Position numbers and translations under genes: made by a program. Below the pieces are notes generated by a model. It worked only from the letters and a program-made list of their open reading frames with translations. It was not told where the DNA came from and did no database searches. DNA of 64,000 nt from Pseudomonas putida S13.1.2 (GTDB taxonomy: Bacteria; Pseudomonadota; Gammaproteobacteria; Pseudomonadales; Pseudomonadaceae): assembly GCF_000498395.2 (NCBI RefSeq), contig NZ_CP010979.1, positions 1,426,001-1,490,000 of the forward strand, given 5' to 3'. The stretch's first letter is position 1, and every line of letters starts with the position of its first letter. Shown piece by piece: positions 7,225-16,192 of the stretch.

Positions 7225-8406
7225 CTAGCGCTCACGCATGAAAAAACCGGCAACGAACTTGCGGAAAGTTTCCAGGCTTTTGAAGTCGGCGTAGCGCTTG
7301 AAGTTTTCGGCGTCCGGCTCTGGCCCGATGGGCTGTTCCAGTAGCGACACTGACAATACCCGGTCTTGGTCCGAAGTCATCACCAGTTCATCCATCACCT
7401 GGCCGCCTATCACCGGCCGGCGCATCTGCACCTTGACGCCCTTGCTGGCCATCCAGTCGATCAGCGAGACCAGGGCCTTGAGCGGCTCGCGTTCTTCATC
7501 GCGGTACACCGGGAACAGATGCGCGCGCGATAGCACCGGCACGCTGGCCACATGGATCAGCTCATAGAAATGGCTACCGGCGCTGGTCGGCGAGTAGATC
7601 ATCAGCGCCAGCAACGGCCCGGTGGTGCGGCTACCGCCCCAGTACAGATGGTGCCCCTGGAAGTCGAAGCCGTCTGCGCTGCGGTTGTTGAACAGCTTGC
7701 GCCCTTTGATCTGGTCAACGCAGTCCAGCATCAGCCCATGGCGGCGATGGTTGCCGAACACGCTGGCCTCACGCAGGCGGGACTTGAGCATCATCATGTG
7801 CTTCATGTCCAGCCGGGTTTCCAGGTAGTTGCTGGCAGGTACCCGCTCCAGCAGCGGGTAGCGACTGGCCACGCTGCGCAATTCGGCAAACTGCGTGGTC
7901 AGGTCCTTTTTCAGGTGGGTGGCGTAGAGATTGAGGCCACTGGTTTCGAGCCAGGTCAGCAACAGCGACAGCAGACGCTGCTGTTCGCGCCGGTCGTTAC
8001 CTTCACTGGTGGCACTGGCGGTACCGGCGCGAAAGTCACCAATCAGGCGCAATGGCGTGTCGGGCGGTAGCCAGGCGGCTGGTGGCGCAGGGTCGTCTTC
8101 GCGCTCGATGGCCTCCCGCTCGTCCTTGGTGAACGGGCAGCCAGGCGCGTGCTCGGCGGTGCCTGGGTTGTTCTTGAGGAACAGGGTGCCGGTGCTGCCG
8201 TTAAGGGTGACATTGAGCACCGGCAAGGCGTCGTTGCGGCAGTCGCAGGCCAGCCACTGGTTGGCGTTGCGTACCTTCATCAGTAGCTGGTTGGCCTGCA
8301 GCAGGCGTGGGCCGACGAGGCTGCCGGTGGCAAAGCCGACCAGCAGATCCTCTTCGGCGGCGGTCAGGCTGCGCACCTGCGCAGCGGTTTTGTCGATGAT
8401 TCGCAT
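7225..8406 (-). CDS. Hypothetical protein with Cys motifs
   Basis: This 393-residue cytoplasmic protein starts MRIIDKTAAQVRSL, supported by GGAGC 7 bases before the ATG. An N-terminal region (about 60-100) has a CxC (LACDCRNDA) and a later HAPGCPF, which could bind metal. The remainder is a mixed fold without membrane segments. I cannot assign a family. Resemblance to DUF1173-type proteins is possible but unverified. It is followed upstream by a VOC-family gene on the same strand, 51 bases away. Confidence 0.6.
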   Translation of the reverse strand: MRIIDKTAAQVRSLTAAEEDLLVGFATGSLVGPRLLQANQLLMKVRNANQWLACDCRNDALPVLNVTLNGSTGTLFLKNNPGTAEHAPGCPFTKDEREAIEREDDPAPPAAWLPPDTPLRLIGDFRAGTASATSEGNDRREQQRLLSLLLTWLETSGLNLYATHLKKDLTTQFAELRSVASRYPLLERVPASNYLETRLDMKHMMMLKSRLREASVFGNHRRHGLMLDCVDQIKGRKLFNNRSADGFDFQGHHLYWGGSRTTGPLLALMIYSPTSAGSHFYELIHVASVPVLSRAHLFPVYRDEEREPLKALVSLIDWMASKGVKVQMRRPVIGGQVMDELVMTSDQDRVLSVSLLEQPIGPEPDAENFKRYADFKSLETFRKFVAGFFMRER

Positions 8407-8457
8407 GAAGCAGCTCCAGGCCACGAGCCTCAAGCTTCAAGCAAAGTCGCGCGGCTT

Positions 8458-8937
8458 TCAACTTGCCTCTGGGTTACCGCCAAACATCTTCGCGGCGCGG
8501 GCACGAATTTCGTCAGGGCTCAGGTCCTCCTTGTGGGTAGAGACGAACCAGATATTTCCGAACGGGTCTTTCAGGGTGCCGCTGCGGTCGCCGTAGAACT
8601 GGTCGGTCAAGGGGTGCAACTGCGTGCCACCAGCTGCCAGGGCCTGGGCGTAAACCTTGTCGCAATCCTCAACATACAGGTGCAGGCCCACGCCTGCGCC
8701 GCTGAGCTTCTGGCTGGCGGTAAGGCCACCTTCCATGTCGCAGGGGTCGCCCAGCATCAGCGAAGAATCACCGATCTTCAGTTCGGCATGGCCCACACGG
8801 CCACCAGGGGCATCGAGGCGGAACATCTCGACCGCACCAAAGGCTTTCTTGTAGAACTCGATGGCCTTGGCGGCGTCGTTGATGGCCAGGTAGGGGGTAA
8901 TGCTGTGCTGGCCTTCGGGGATGGGTTTGACTGCCAT
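8458..8937 (-). CDS. VOC-family (PhnB-like) protein
   Basis: This 159-residue protein has the PhnB/glyoxalase-bleomycin resistance fold. It opens with ITPYLAINDAAKAIEFYKKAFGA and has paired beta-alpha-beta-beta units, with GHAELKIGDSSLMLGD in the first half and LKDPFGNIWFVSTH in the second. Members bind a metal or small molecule, and this subgroup has no firm substrate. GGAGAG lies 7 bases before the ATG. It stands between a hypothetical gene and the GapN-like dehydrogenase, all on the minus strand, but no shared pathway is obvious. Confidence 0.85.
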   Translation of the reverse strand: MAVKPIPEGQHSITPYLAINDAAKAIEFYKKAFGAVEMFRLDAPGGRVGHAELKIGDSSLMLGDPCDMEGGLTASQKLSGAGVGLHLYVEDCDKVYAQALAAGGTQLHPLTDQFYGDRSGTLKDPFGNIWFVSTHKEDLSPDEIRARAAKMFGGNPEAS

Positions 8938-9047
8938 GTTCGACTCTCCTTTGCAGTGGGCGCCGAAGGGCGCCCTGTTGCATAGAGTCGTTTGCGCCTA
9001 TGGAAAATCGACAATGGCGCTAGATCGATTTTCTATAAGCGCGGCCG

Positions 9048-10667
9048 TCAGAAGATGTAGTCGGTGGTCAGGAAGCTCGACTGGCGGTTGCGGATGATTT
9101 CGCTGATCAGTTCCTTGTTGGCCTCCTGGAAGCGGGTGGCGACCAGGGTGCGGATGGAGAACACGCGCAAGGCGTCATGCACCGACAGGGTGCCTTCGGC
9201 GCTGTTCTTGCGGCCGTTGAACGGATAGGTGTCGGGCCCGCGTTGGCATTGTGCGTTGATGTTGATGCGCCCGACCTGGTTGGCGAAGATGTCGACCAGG
9301 CTGCCGATGGTCGCCGGATCATTGCCGAACAGGCTCAGCTGCTGACCGTAATCGGAGTCCAGCACGTAGTCGATGACGGTCTGCAGGTCGCGGTAGGGCA
9401 CTACCGGTACCAGGGGGCCGAACTGCTCCTCGTGGTACACGCGCATGTCGTGGTTCACCGGGTACAGCAAGGCCGGGTAGAAGAACGACCCGCGGCTTTC
9501 CCCGCCACCCTCGTTGAGCACGCGGGCGCCCTTGGCTGTGGCATCGGCGACCAGGCCGTCGAGGTAGTCGACCTTGCCGGGCTCCGGCAACGGCGTCAGT
9601 GCGACGCCCGGCTCCCAGGGCATGCCGGGCTTGAGGGCGGCCAATTTGTGCTGGAACTTGTCGAGGAAGGCGTCGATCACGTCCTCGTGGACGAACAGGA
9701 TCTTCAGCGCCGTGCAGCGCTGGCCGTTGAACGACAGCGCGCCGGTAACCGCCTCATCGACAGCATTGTCGAGGTCGACCTGCGGCAGCACGATGCCCGG
9801 GTTCTTGGCATCCAGGCCCAGCGCGGCGCGCAGGCGATGCGGGCGCGGGTGCAGCTTTTTCAAGTCGCTGGCGGCCTTGTGGGTGCCGATGAAGGCGAAT
9901 ACATCGACCTTGCCGCTGGCCATCAGTGCGCTCACCGTTTCCCGGCCGCGGCCATAGATCACGTTGATCACCCCCGGTGGGAAACTGTCGCGGAAGGCTT
10001 CGAGCAACGGGCGAATCAGTAGCACACCGAACTTGGCCGGCTTGAACACCACGGTGTTGCCCATGATCAGCGCCGGGATCAGCGTGGTGAAGGTTTCGTT
10101 CAGCGGATAATTGTAGGGCCCCATGCACAATGCCACGCCCAGTGGCGCGCGGCGGATCTGGCCGAGGGTGCCTTGTTCCAGCTCGAAGCGGCTGGAGCGG
10201 CGGTCGAGGTCCTTGAGGGCGTTGATGGTGTCGACGATGTAGTCGCAGGTGCGGTCGAATTCTTTCTCCGAATCCTTGAGGTTCTTGCCGATCTCCCACA
10301 TCAGCAACTTGACCACGGCCTGGCGCTGCTCGCGCATGCGTGCCAGGAAGGTTTCGACATGCTGGATGCGTTCGGCCACACGCATGTTCGGCCAGGCGCC
10401 GCGGCCCTTGTCGTAGGCGTGTACGGCGGCGTCGAGTGCGGTAAGCGCGGTTTCGGCATCGAGCAGCGGGGCACTGCCCAGTACCACCTGGCGTTCTTCA
10501 GCGCCTTCCTTCAGCCATACCGGGCTGCGCACCGTGGCCAAAGGCCCGTCCCAGCGCCTGAGCTCGCCGTTCACCAGGTAGTCGCGTTGTTCCAGTGGGG
10601 CTCCCAGGCGCCAGGTTTCCGGGATGTTCTCGGCGCTGGGGAAGAGTGAATCGAGCAGACGGTCCAT
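9048..10667 (-). CDS. GapN-like aldehyde dehydrogenase
   Basis: This 539-residue protein of the aldehyde dehydrogenase superfamily resembles the NADP-dependent non-phosphorylating glyceraldehyde-3-phosphate dehydrogenase group. The nucleotide-binding region includes PYNYPLNE (oxyanion Asn186) and VVFKPAKFG. The catalytic cysteine is in FNGQRCTALK (Cys318). The usual general-base motif LELGGKNP reads LGLDAKNP, so the glutamate appears to be replaced. Family members oxidise an aldehyde to its acid with NAD(P). The length is slightly above the usual 480-510. A GAGGTG ribosome site precedes the ATG. Confidence 0.75.
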   Translation of the reverse strand: MDRLLDSLFPSAENIPETWRLGAPLEQRDYLVNGELRRWDGPLATVRSPVWLKEGAEERQVVLGSAPLLDAETALTALDAAVHAYDKGRGAWPNMRVAERIQHVETFLARMREQRQAVVKLLMWEIGKNLKDSEKEFDRTCDYIVDTINALKDLDRRSSRFELEQGTLGQIRRAPLGVALCMGPYNYPLNETFTTLIPALIMGNTVVFKPAKFGVLLIRPLLEAFRDSFPPGVINVIYGRGRETVSALMASGKVDVFAFIGTHKAASDLKKLHPRPHRLRAALGLDAKNPGIVLPQVDLDNAVDEAVTGALSFNGQRCTALKILFVHEDVIDAFLDKFQHKLAALKPGMPWEPGVALTPLPEPGKVDYLDGLVADATAKGARVLNEGGGESRGSFFYPALLYPVNHDMRVYHEEQFGPLVPVVPYRDLQTVIDYVLDSDYGQQLSLFGNDPATIGSLVDIFANQVGRININAQCQRGPDTYPFNGRKNSAEGTLSVHDALRVFSIRTLVATRFQEANKELISEIIRNRQSSFLTTDYIF

Positions 10668-10814
10668 AGGTACTGCACCTCACATTGCGGGGCTGGTTTC
10701 AAGCCGGGTGAATCGCTTCAGCTGCGAGCATGCACCGGCCGCCGGAAAAACACCAGTCTGGCTCAAACTGGCCGCCAGTGCCTACCGATGGGCCGGCAGG
10801 CACCGCGGACATGA

Positions 10815-13800
10815 TCAAAGCGGCAGATTGAAAAGGTTGGATGGCGGGTGCGTGAGCCACGCCTGGCGCAGGACAGGGTCTGCGTCGATCATTGACAGCC
10901 TTCGCCAGAATTCCCGGCGGGCTTGGTTCGGGTGTGACAGGAAGGGTTCGCGGTCGAGCAATGGCCGAAGGTCACGGCGAAACTGCAGTGGCAAGCGTTG
11001 CCACAATGCGGCTTCTGCGGGGCCTGCGTTGTCGAAGAATCCCTGGTAGTCAAGTTCGCATACCAACAGATCGACACCGTGGGCGGTGTTATAGGCCTCG
11101 ATTTGTGCCAGTGCAGCTGGGGCAAGCCACTTGCTTTCAAGGCTTAGGGTTTCAGCTACCGGGCGTGGAACATTGAAGGCAGCAGGCAATTGCTGAATCT
11201 GGTTGGACGTCAGATCCAGTACCAATGGCTCGCTGACAAGGTCCAGGCCGCGAGGCAACTCGGTAAGCGCACAACCGGACAGGAACACGGTCCTGAGCTC
11301 GCCAAGCCAGCGCAGGTCTGGTGCTTGAATGAGCGGGTTACCGCTCAGATCGAGCGCGGCAAGCTGGCTGAACTGGTTGAGCGTTCGCTGGGCCTCGCCA
11401 TCCCATGTGATGCGATTGCGGTCGAGGTCCAGCCAGCGCAGTTGCTGAGGGTTGGCCACGCGGGGCAGGCGCTGGAAACGGCATCTGATGAGCAGCAGGC
11501 GCTTGAGGCTGGGGAAGCGCTCGTAAAATTCAGCCGGCAGTTGGCTGAGCAGTCGGTTGTTGCTGAGCGAGACGTGCTCTATGTGGGTGAAGTCGTCGGG
11601 CAGGGCGAGGCTGGCCAGGTCCTCGTTGCGTAGGTCCAGGCTGGACAGGTCGAGGCTGAACAGGCGTCCGCTGCGTCCGTATGGCAGCCAGGAAAGGCGG
11701 CGCCAGGCGTTGATGATCGGGCGGATTGCCCGATGCCGCTGGTGTGGGCTTGAGGGGTCAGGCGTTGCCCATTGCTGCAGGTCTCGCCGCAGGGCGTCCA
11801 GGCGCTGTTGCAGGTCTCGCAGTCGCTCGGTGGCCGAGCGTATGTCATACGGGTTGTGGTCTTCCTGTTCGTCGCCCAGCCAGTCTGCAAACTCTGCATC
11901 GGTGGCATCGGGGAAGACGCGGCGGTAGGCCGCCGCCAGCGAGCCGGTCTGGCCCGCAGGAGCGGGCAGCGGCGCCAGGGGGCGGCCGCCGCGCAGCCAG
12001 CCTTGGGGTTTGCGCCGCACGGCGCCCACTCCCCAGAGCCGTTGCGCCAGCACTGGCCGATGTTCATCGGCCCATGCCAGTACCCACTCCCGCAGGACGT
12101 TGCCGTCACTTTGCACAATGCCCAGCGCTTTGCGCTGCAAACGTGGCAGCGCCTGCTCCAACGCACGGCACAGGTCGGGATCACGCTGCGCGGATGCCGG
12201 GCGCTCTCCCAGGTCGGCCTCGTAACCTTCGGTCGATTTGAGCACCCGGCACACGGTAGTGGCCTGTTCACTGCCGACATGCTCCAGCCTTGGGCCTTGA
12301 GGGCTGCCGACTCGCAGCTCCAGGCGCAGCTCAGCAGGCCATTCGGGCATGGCATCGAGCGCACTGAACAGCAGGCGCTCAGCGTCGGCGTTACCCGACG
12401 CAGGTTGCAACACGTCTTCCAGCGCACGGACCAGCGGCAACTCACTGTGGACTTGTTCGATCTGTTGACCAAGCGCTGTAGGCAACCGACCGTGCGCTTG
12501 CCAGGCGAGTGTGTCGGCAGTGTCCATTGTTGTCAGCAAACGCCTGGCCAGGGCAGGAGACAAGCGCGGGTACGCTGCAAGCAGCTGCTGCGTTGCGGGG
12601 GCGATGGGCGTGCTGCCGTTGTACAGCTGGTCGAACAGGTGCGGCGTTGCGTGTGGCCCCATGGCTTGTACCTGGGCCTTTGCCGCCATGCGTTGCAGGG
12701 TGTCGAGCAACAGTGGCGGGGATGGCTGGCCTTGCAGGTGCACCTGTCGCAGGCGTGCGGCGTCGATGCCGCAGATACGCCCGGCCCGTTCCAGCTGCAG
12801 GGTGGTGAACGCGGCGAACGGCTCACCCAGGCGCCGCGCGAGTTTTGCGTAAGGCCACTGGGAGGGTTGCTCATGCTGGGCGCGCCAGGCGCCTTGCCCG
12901 TTGTGTTCCAGCGGTGGTTGCCAGGCGTCCCGCGTGTGCGGGTGGACGATGCGCCATTGCTGCAGCATGTTGTCGAAGTGTTGCTGGTAGAGATGCCCGT
13001 CCATGCGGATGAACTGCCGCCCCTCGTGCAGGTACTGGCCTTGCGCATTGGGTTGCAGGCTCTCTGGCAGCTCCATGCGGCTGCGGTAAGGGGCCAGGTC
13101 CTGGTTCCAGAGCCTGTAGCCCCCGTTGTTGACCGGCACTTCGTGCAGGTTTTCCATCAGCGGGCTGTTGAACAGTTTGGGAACTGCGTGGCCTGCCACG
13201 ACAAAACCGCCAATCAGCGCCATATTCAGGCCGACTGCTTCCAGGTGACGCAAGGCAAGGTGGCGATCGCCTTCCTCCCAGGCTTCGTAGCCCTCATAGA
13301 CCTCGCCCAGCAGTTGGCAGGCCGTGACGCCCAGCATCAAGGCGCCAACGCCCGGTATGAAGAACCCGGCGACGTTGAGCACATCCCAGCCAAGGCTCTC
13401 CCATTCAGCCAGGCGCCTGGCCCTTGCACTGGCATCGGCCAGCGCTGTCGGTACCGCCAGCAGGCTGGCCTCATGCTTGAGGCGCGTCAGGTGCAGGTCC
13501 TGAAAGTAGCCGAAAGGCTCTGCCGTGATGGCTTGGCGCGTCGGGCGCAAGTCGGCCTGTGCTGCGCGTTGCCACGGGCGGTCATTGGCAGTGTTGCCTG
13601 AGGCATCGAGGTTTTGTTGCAACAGATCCAGAAAGTGCGCGCGCTCGTCCTGCATGATGTACCCCGTGAATGCCTGGCGGGCATCGGGCTGCAGCAGGAG
13701 GGTTGCCAGTGCATCGTGCACCCCTTCAAGGTCATTGCATTGACGCAGGGCTGGATCATGCCCTGGCAAGTACAGGGCCAATCCCGCACGGCCCGCATCG

Positions 13801-14642
13801 ATCAGCATGGCTTCCTGCAGGTTGATGCCGAACAGTGCAAGCTGCCAGCAATCCACGTTGCCGCCTTGCAGCAATTGTTGCACTTGATCGTGTGTGTTGC
13901 CGTTGATGTGGTGGCGCAGGTAGGCCAGGTCGGACACCAGGCGCAGACGGGCTTTTTGCACCGTGATGGCTTGCTCACGGACAGTCGGCTGAGCAAAGTG
14001 CTGCTCCAGGTGGGCTTGGTAGGCGCCACCCAGGTCCAACTCACGGCAGTGTATGGCGAACGTGGCGGGTGCGAGGGGGAGCGGCTCGACCTGGAAGCGC
14101 TCCGAGGTGAGTGGAAAGTGCGCCACAGGTGCTTGCATGCCGATGACTGCGGAGCCTTGTACTTGAATACGGGTGACTTGAATGTTGCTGCTCAGGGCAA
14201 TGGCACTTTGAGAGGTAAATGCCTCGTCATCGGCGAAATTCTGCAGCGCAGCCTGTAACAGGTTGTCGCTACGATGGCTGTAGAGATAGCGCAGGCCGTT
14301 CCAGTGCCAAGTGCGTTCAACACGCAGCAGCCGTGAGTCTTGCACGGGAGCGTTAAAGCCTCGTTCGGCCAGAAAATTTTGCAGTAAAGGCTCGGCGAAC
14401 TCGGTGATCTGTTTGAGGCCCCTGAGTGAGCGGGCCAAGGCTGCTTGTGAGCGTACCAGGCGTGCCTGGCTGGCGCATACCGCCTGGCGCAAGTCAGGGG
14501 CGGCGTTGGCAAACCAGTCCTGCTCATGCCAAGGGCTGGCCTGGCTTTGCTGCAACGCCGCCCACTGCTTGGGCGTTGCCTGGCGGGCCCAGTGTGGCAG
14601 CTGGGCCTCAAGCAGGGATCGATGAGGATTGTTCGCAGGCAT
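10815..14642 (-). CDS. Large LRR toxin-like protein (DUF6543-type)
   Basis: This 1275-residue protein starts MPANNPHRSLLEAQL, with GGAG 7 bases upstream. Residues 1 to about 560 resemble the dermonecrotic-toxin-like N-terminal region (DUF6543) of Pseudomonas effectors. This region includes a hydrophobic stretch near 440-520 (VAGFFIPGVGALMLGVTACQ, then ALIGGFVVAGHAV) that may insert into membranes. After a long helical region, leucine-rich repeats occur at about 1020-1190 (LDLSSLDL, HVSLSNNRLL, LDLDRNRI, LDLSGNPLIQ, LDLTSNQIQQLP). The C-terminus lacks the NEL ubiquitin-ligase domain seen in relatives and ends in NLFNLPL. It is probably delivered to host or rival cells. No immunity gene is seen. 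Confidence 0.7.
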   Translation of the reverse strand: MPANNPHRSLLEAQLPHWARQATPKQWAALQQSQASPWHEQDWFANAAPDLRQAVCASQARLVRSQAALARSLRGLKQITEFAEPLLQNFLAERGFNAPVQDSRLLRVERTWHWNGLRYLYSHRSDNLLQAALQNFADDEAFTSQSAIALSSNIQVTRIQVQGSAVIGMQAPVAHFPLTSERFQVEPLPLAPATFAIHCRELDLGGAYQAHLEQHFAQPTVREQAITVQKARLRLVSDLAYLRHHINGNTHDQVQQLLQGGNVDCWQLALFGINLQEAMLIDAGRAGLALYLPGHDPALRQCNDLEGVHDALATLLLQPDARQAFTGYIMQDERAHFLDLLQQNLDASGNTANDRPWQRAAQADLRPTRQAITAEPFGYFQDLHLTRLKHEASLLAVPTALADASARARRLAEWESLGWDVLNVAGFFIPGVGALMLGVTACQLLGEVYEGYEAWEEGDRHLALRHLEAVGLNMALIGGFVVAGHAVPKLFNSPLMENLHEVPVNNGGYRLWNQDLAPYRSRMELPESLQPNAQGQYLHEGRQFIRMDGHLYQQHFDNMLQQWRIVHPHTRDAWQPPLEHNGQGAWRAQHEQPSQWPYAKLARRLGEPFAAFTTLQLERAGRICGIDAARLRQVHLQGQPSPPLLLDTLQRMAAKAQVQAMGPHATPHLFDQLYNGSTPIAPATQQLLAAYPRLSPALARRLLTTMDTADTLAWQAHGRLPTALGQQIEQVHSELPLVRALEDVLQPASGNADAERLLFSALDAMPEWPAELRLELRVGSPQGPRLEHVGSEQATTVCRVLKSTEGYEADLGERPASAQRDPDLCRALEQALPRLQRKALGIVQSDGNVLREWVLAWADEHRPVLAQRLWGVGAVRRKPQGWLRGGRPLAPLPAPAGQTGSLAAAYRRVFPDATDAEFADWLGDEQEDHNPYDIRSATERLRDLQQRLDALRRDLQQWATPDPSSPHQRHRAIRPIINAWRRLSWLPYGRSGRLFSLDLSSLDLRNEDLASLALPDDFTHIEHVSLSNNRLLSQLPAEFYERFPSLKRLLLIRCRFQRLPRVANPQQLRWLDLDRNRITWDGEAQRTLNQFSQLAALDLSGNPLIQAPDLRWLGELRTVFLSGCALTELPRGLDLVSEPLVLDLTSNQIQQLPAAFNVPRPVAETLSLESKWLAPAALAQIEAYNTAHGVDLLVCELDYQGFFDNAGPAEAALWQRLPLQFRRDLRPLLDREPFLSHPNQARREFWRRLSMIDADPVLRQAWLTHPPSNLFNLPL

Positions 14643-14964
14643 GCCGATGCTCCTTATATGCAAAGAGGGCATCAAACGCTTAATTATCAATAGCCAAGTG
14701 GTAATCAAATACCGTTTGGTTGGCATGCTTATAGAGAACTTCTAGTGGGAGTGGCCTTTCACGCAGGATATTTGACGCCATGAAACTTGATCTACAGTCA
14801 GCTAGAAGCCGCTTGCCAAAGCGTTTGCAGGTATCTTAAATTGTTACTGAATGTGATAGGAAGGTTTTAGGGCTAACTATATAAATCAAAGCGTTAAGTG
14901 TTTTTGCTGATTTTTCTCTTTTTCAGATTGACCATAGAGCACTTCAAAGGACGTCGAAGAAGAA
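14643..14964. other. AT-rich intergenic region between divergent genes
   Basis: These 322 bases are clearly richer in A and T than the flanking genes. They must hold the promoters of the divergent toxin-like gene and FemAB/GNAT gene. I see no gene, terminator or repeat. AT-rich patches like TTAATTATCAATA and ACTATATAAATCAAA are candidate promoters and possible targets for H-NS/MvaT-type silencing. Confidence 0.5.
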
Positions 14965-16119
14965 ATGAAAGAGACCTTGACGGCTGTGGCGCGAAAGCTC
15001 CTGTCACCCTCCCTGCGTTACGAAATGCGGCTGCTGGCCAGCAAAGCCCGAGAAATGGCGGCGCGTGCCTGTTTCTGGCGTTGGGAAGTAGCCAGGTTTC
15101 GGCTACAGCAGGAAAGCCCTTACGAAATTCTCTACATCGGCCGCAAGCAACAGCGGGAAATGGCCAAGCTGCTGATCGGCGGCAAGGGCCAGGGCAGCGC
15201 TTCGATCGTAGACAGTGCCAGTGCCACGGCGGCCGCCCATCATGTAGTGGTCATCAGCGAAATGCCCTCATCGGGGGCGCTTTCAGTGCCGCATTACCTG
15301 AGCGCAGTAGTGCCGTTGGGCCGTTCGCTGGAGGACATTACGGCGCGCTACGACAGCGAACTGCGGCGCAGCATCCGCAAGAACCGCCCGCTATACCAGA
15401 TGCGTCAGGCCCTCGCGGACGACGAGATCGCCATGGCAGACCGTGAGCTGCTGCGCCCGTATGCCACCGCCAGACAGGGTATCCATGCTGCGCAGTTCCC
15501 CACGGAAGAAGTGTTCCGCATTGCCAAAAGTGTCGGCCGTCTCGACCTGATCACGTTGGGTGATGAAGTGATCGGCTGCCACTTGGGGTGTGAAGTGGTA
15601 CGCGGCGGCAAGCGGTACTGGAGCACGTTGCGTTTCGGCTACTGCCAGGCGGTGTTCAGTGATGCCAAGAGGTTGCGTGAGGTTAATTCCATCACCACCT
15701 TCATGGCGCTTGAATGGGCACTGGAGCAGGGCTTCGATTATTACGACATCGGCCTGTGCCTCGCGCGCCCGGACGATGGCCTGCTGAAATGGAAGCGCCG
15801 TCGTGGGGGGGACATCGACTCGTTGGGCAACCATGCCTATCTGTTTGTCCGCTTGCCCAAGACCGGTACGGCGAAGTTCCTCTGGGATACGCCGATGTTC
15901 GCGGTGGAGGGCGACAAACTCACGCTGCACCTGGGGTTGCCGGATGGCCCGAGCGATGAGGAGGTTGCCAGCCGTTACCACGAAATGGTGTTTGGGGGCC
16001 TGCACAAGATTTATCTCTATGGTGGCAACGGTGCGGGTGAGCCCTTCGTGGAAACCCTGCGCAGCCGTTACGCCAGCTTGCAGTCACCGCCCACCATGCA
16101 GAGAGTCACGTGCAACTGA
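14965..16119 (+). CDS. FemAB/GNAT-fold acyltransferase-like protein
   Basis: This 384-residue protein has a basic N-terminal helix region and a GNAT domain of the FemAB/Acetyltransf_6 type, at about residues 110-310. It includes RYDSELRRSIRKNRPLYQM and the core strand-helix EVIGCHLGCEVVRGGKRYW. Later comes ITTFMALEWALEQGFDYYDIGLCL. Family members attach acyl or aminoacyl groups to sugars or peptides. The next gene is a GT61 glycosyltransferase, which favours a surface-polysaccharide role. The ribosome site is weak (AAGGA far upstream). Specificity is unknown. Confidence 0.65.
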   Translation: MKETLTAVARKLLSPSLRYEMRLLASKAREMAARACFWRWEVARFRLQQESPYEILYIGRKQQREMAKLLIGGKGQGSASIVDSASATAAAHHVVVISEMPSSGALSVPHYLSAVVPLGRSLEDITARYDSELRRSIRKNRPLYQMRQALADDEIAMADRELLRPYATARQGIHAAQFPTEEVFRIAKSVGRLDLITLGDEVIGCHLGCEVVRGGKRYWSTLRFGYCQAVFSDAKRLREVNSITTFMALEWALEQGFDYYDIGLCLARPDDGLLKWKRRRGGDIDSLGNHAYLFVRLPKTGTAKFLWDTPMFAVEGDKLTLHLGLPDGPSDEEVASRYHEMVFGGLHKIYLYGGNGAGEPFVETLRSRYASLQSPPTMQRVTCN

Positions 16120-16192
16120 GTGGCTGCCAGGGATGCATTGATCTGGCGCTTTACGCCAGGGTTTAGACTTCGTCATCAGGGGAGGACGCTTC

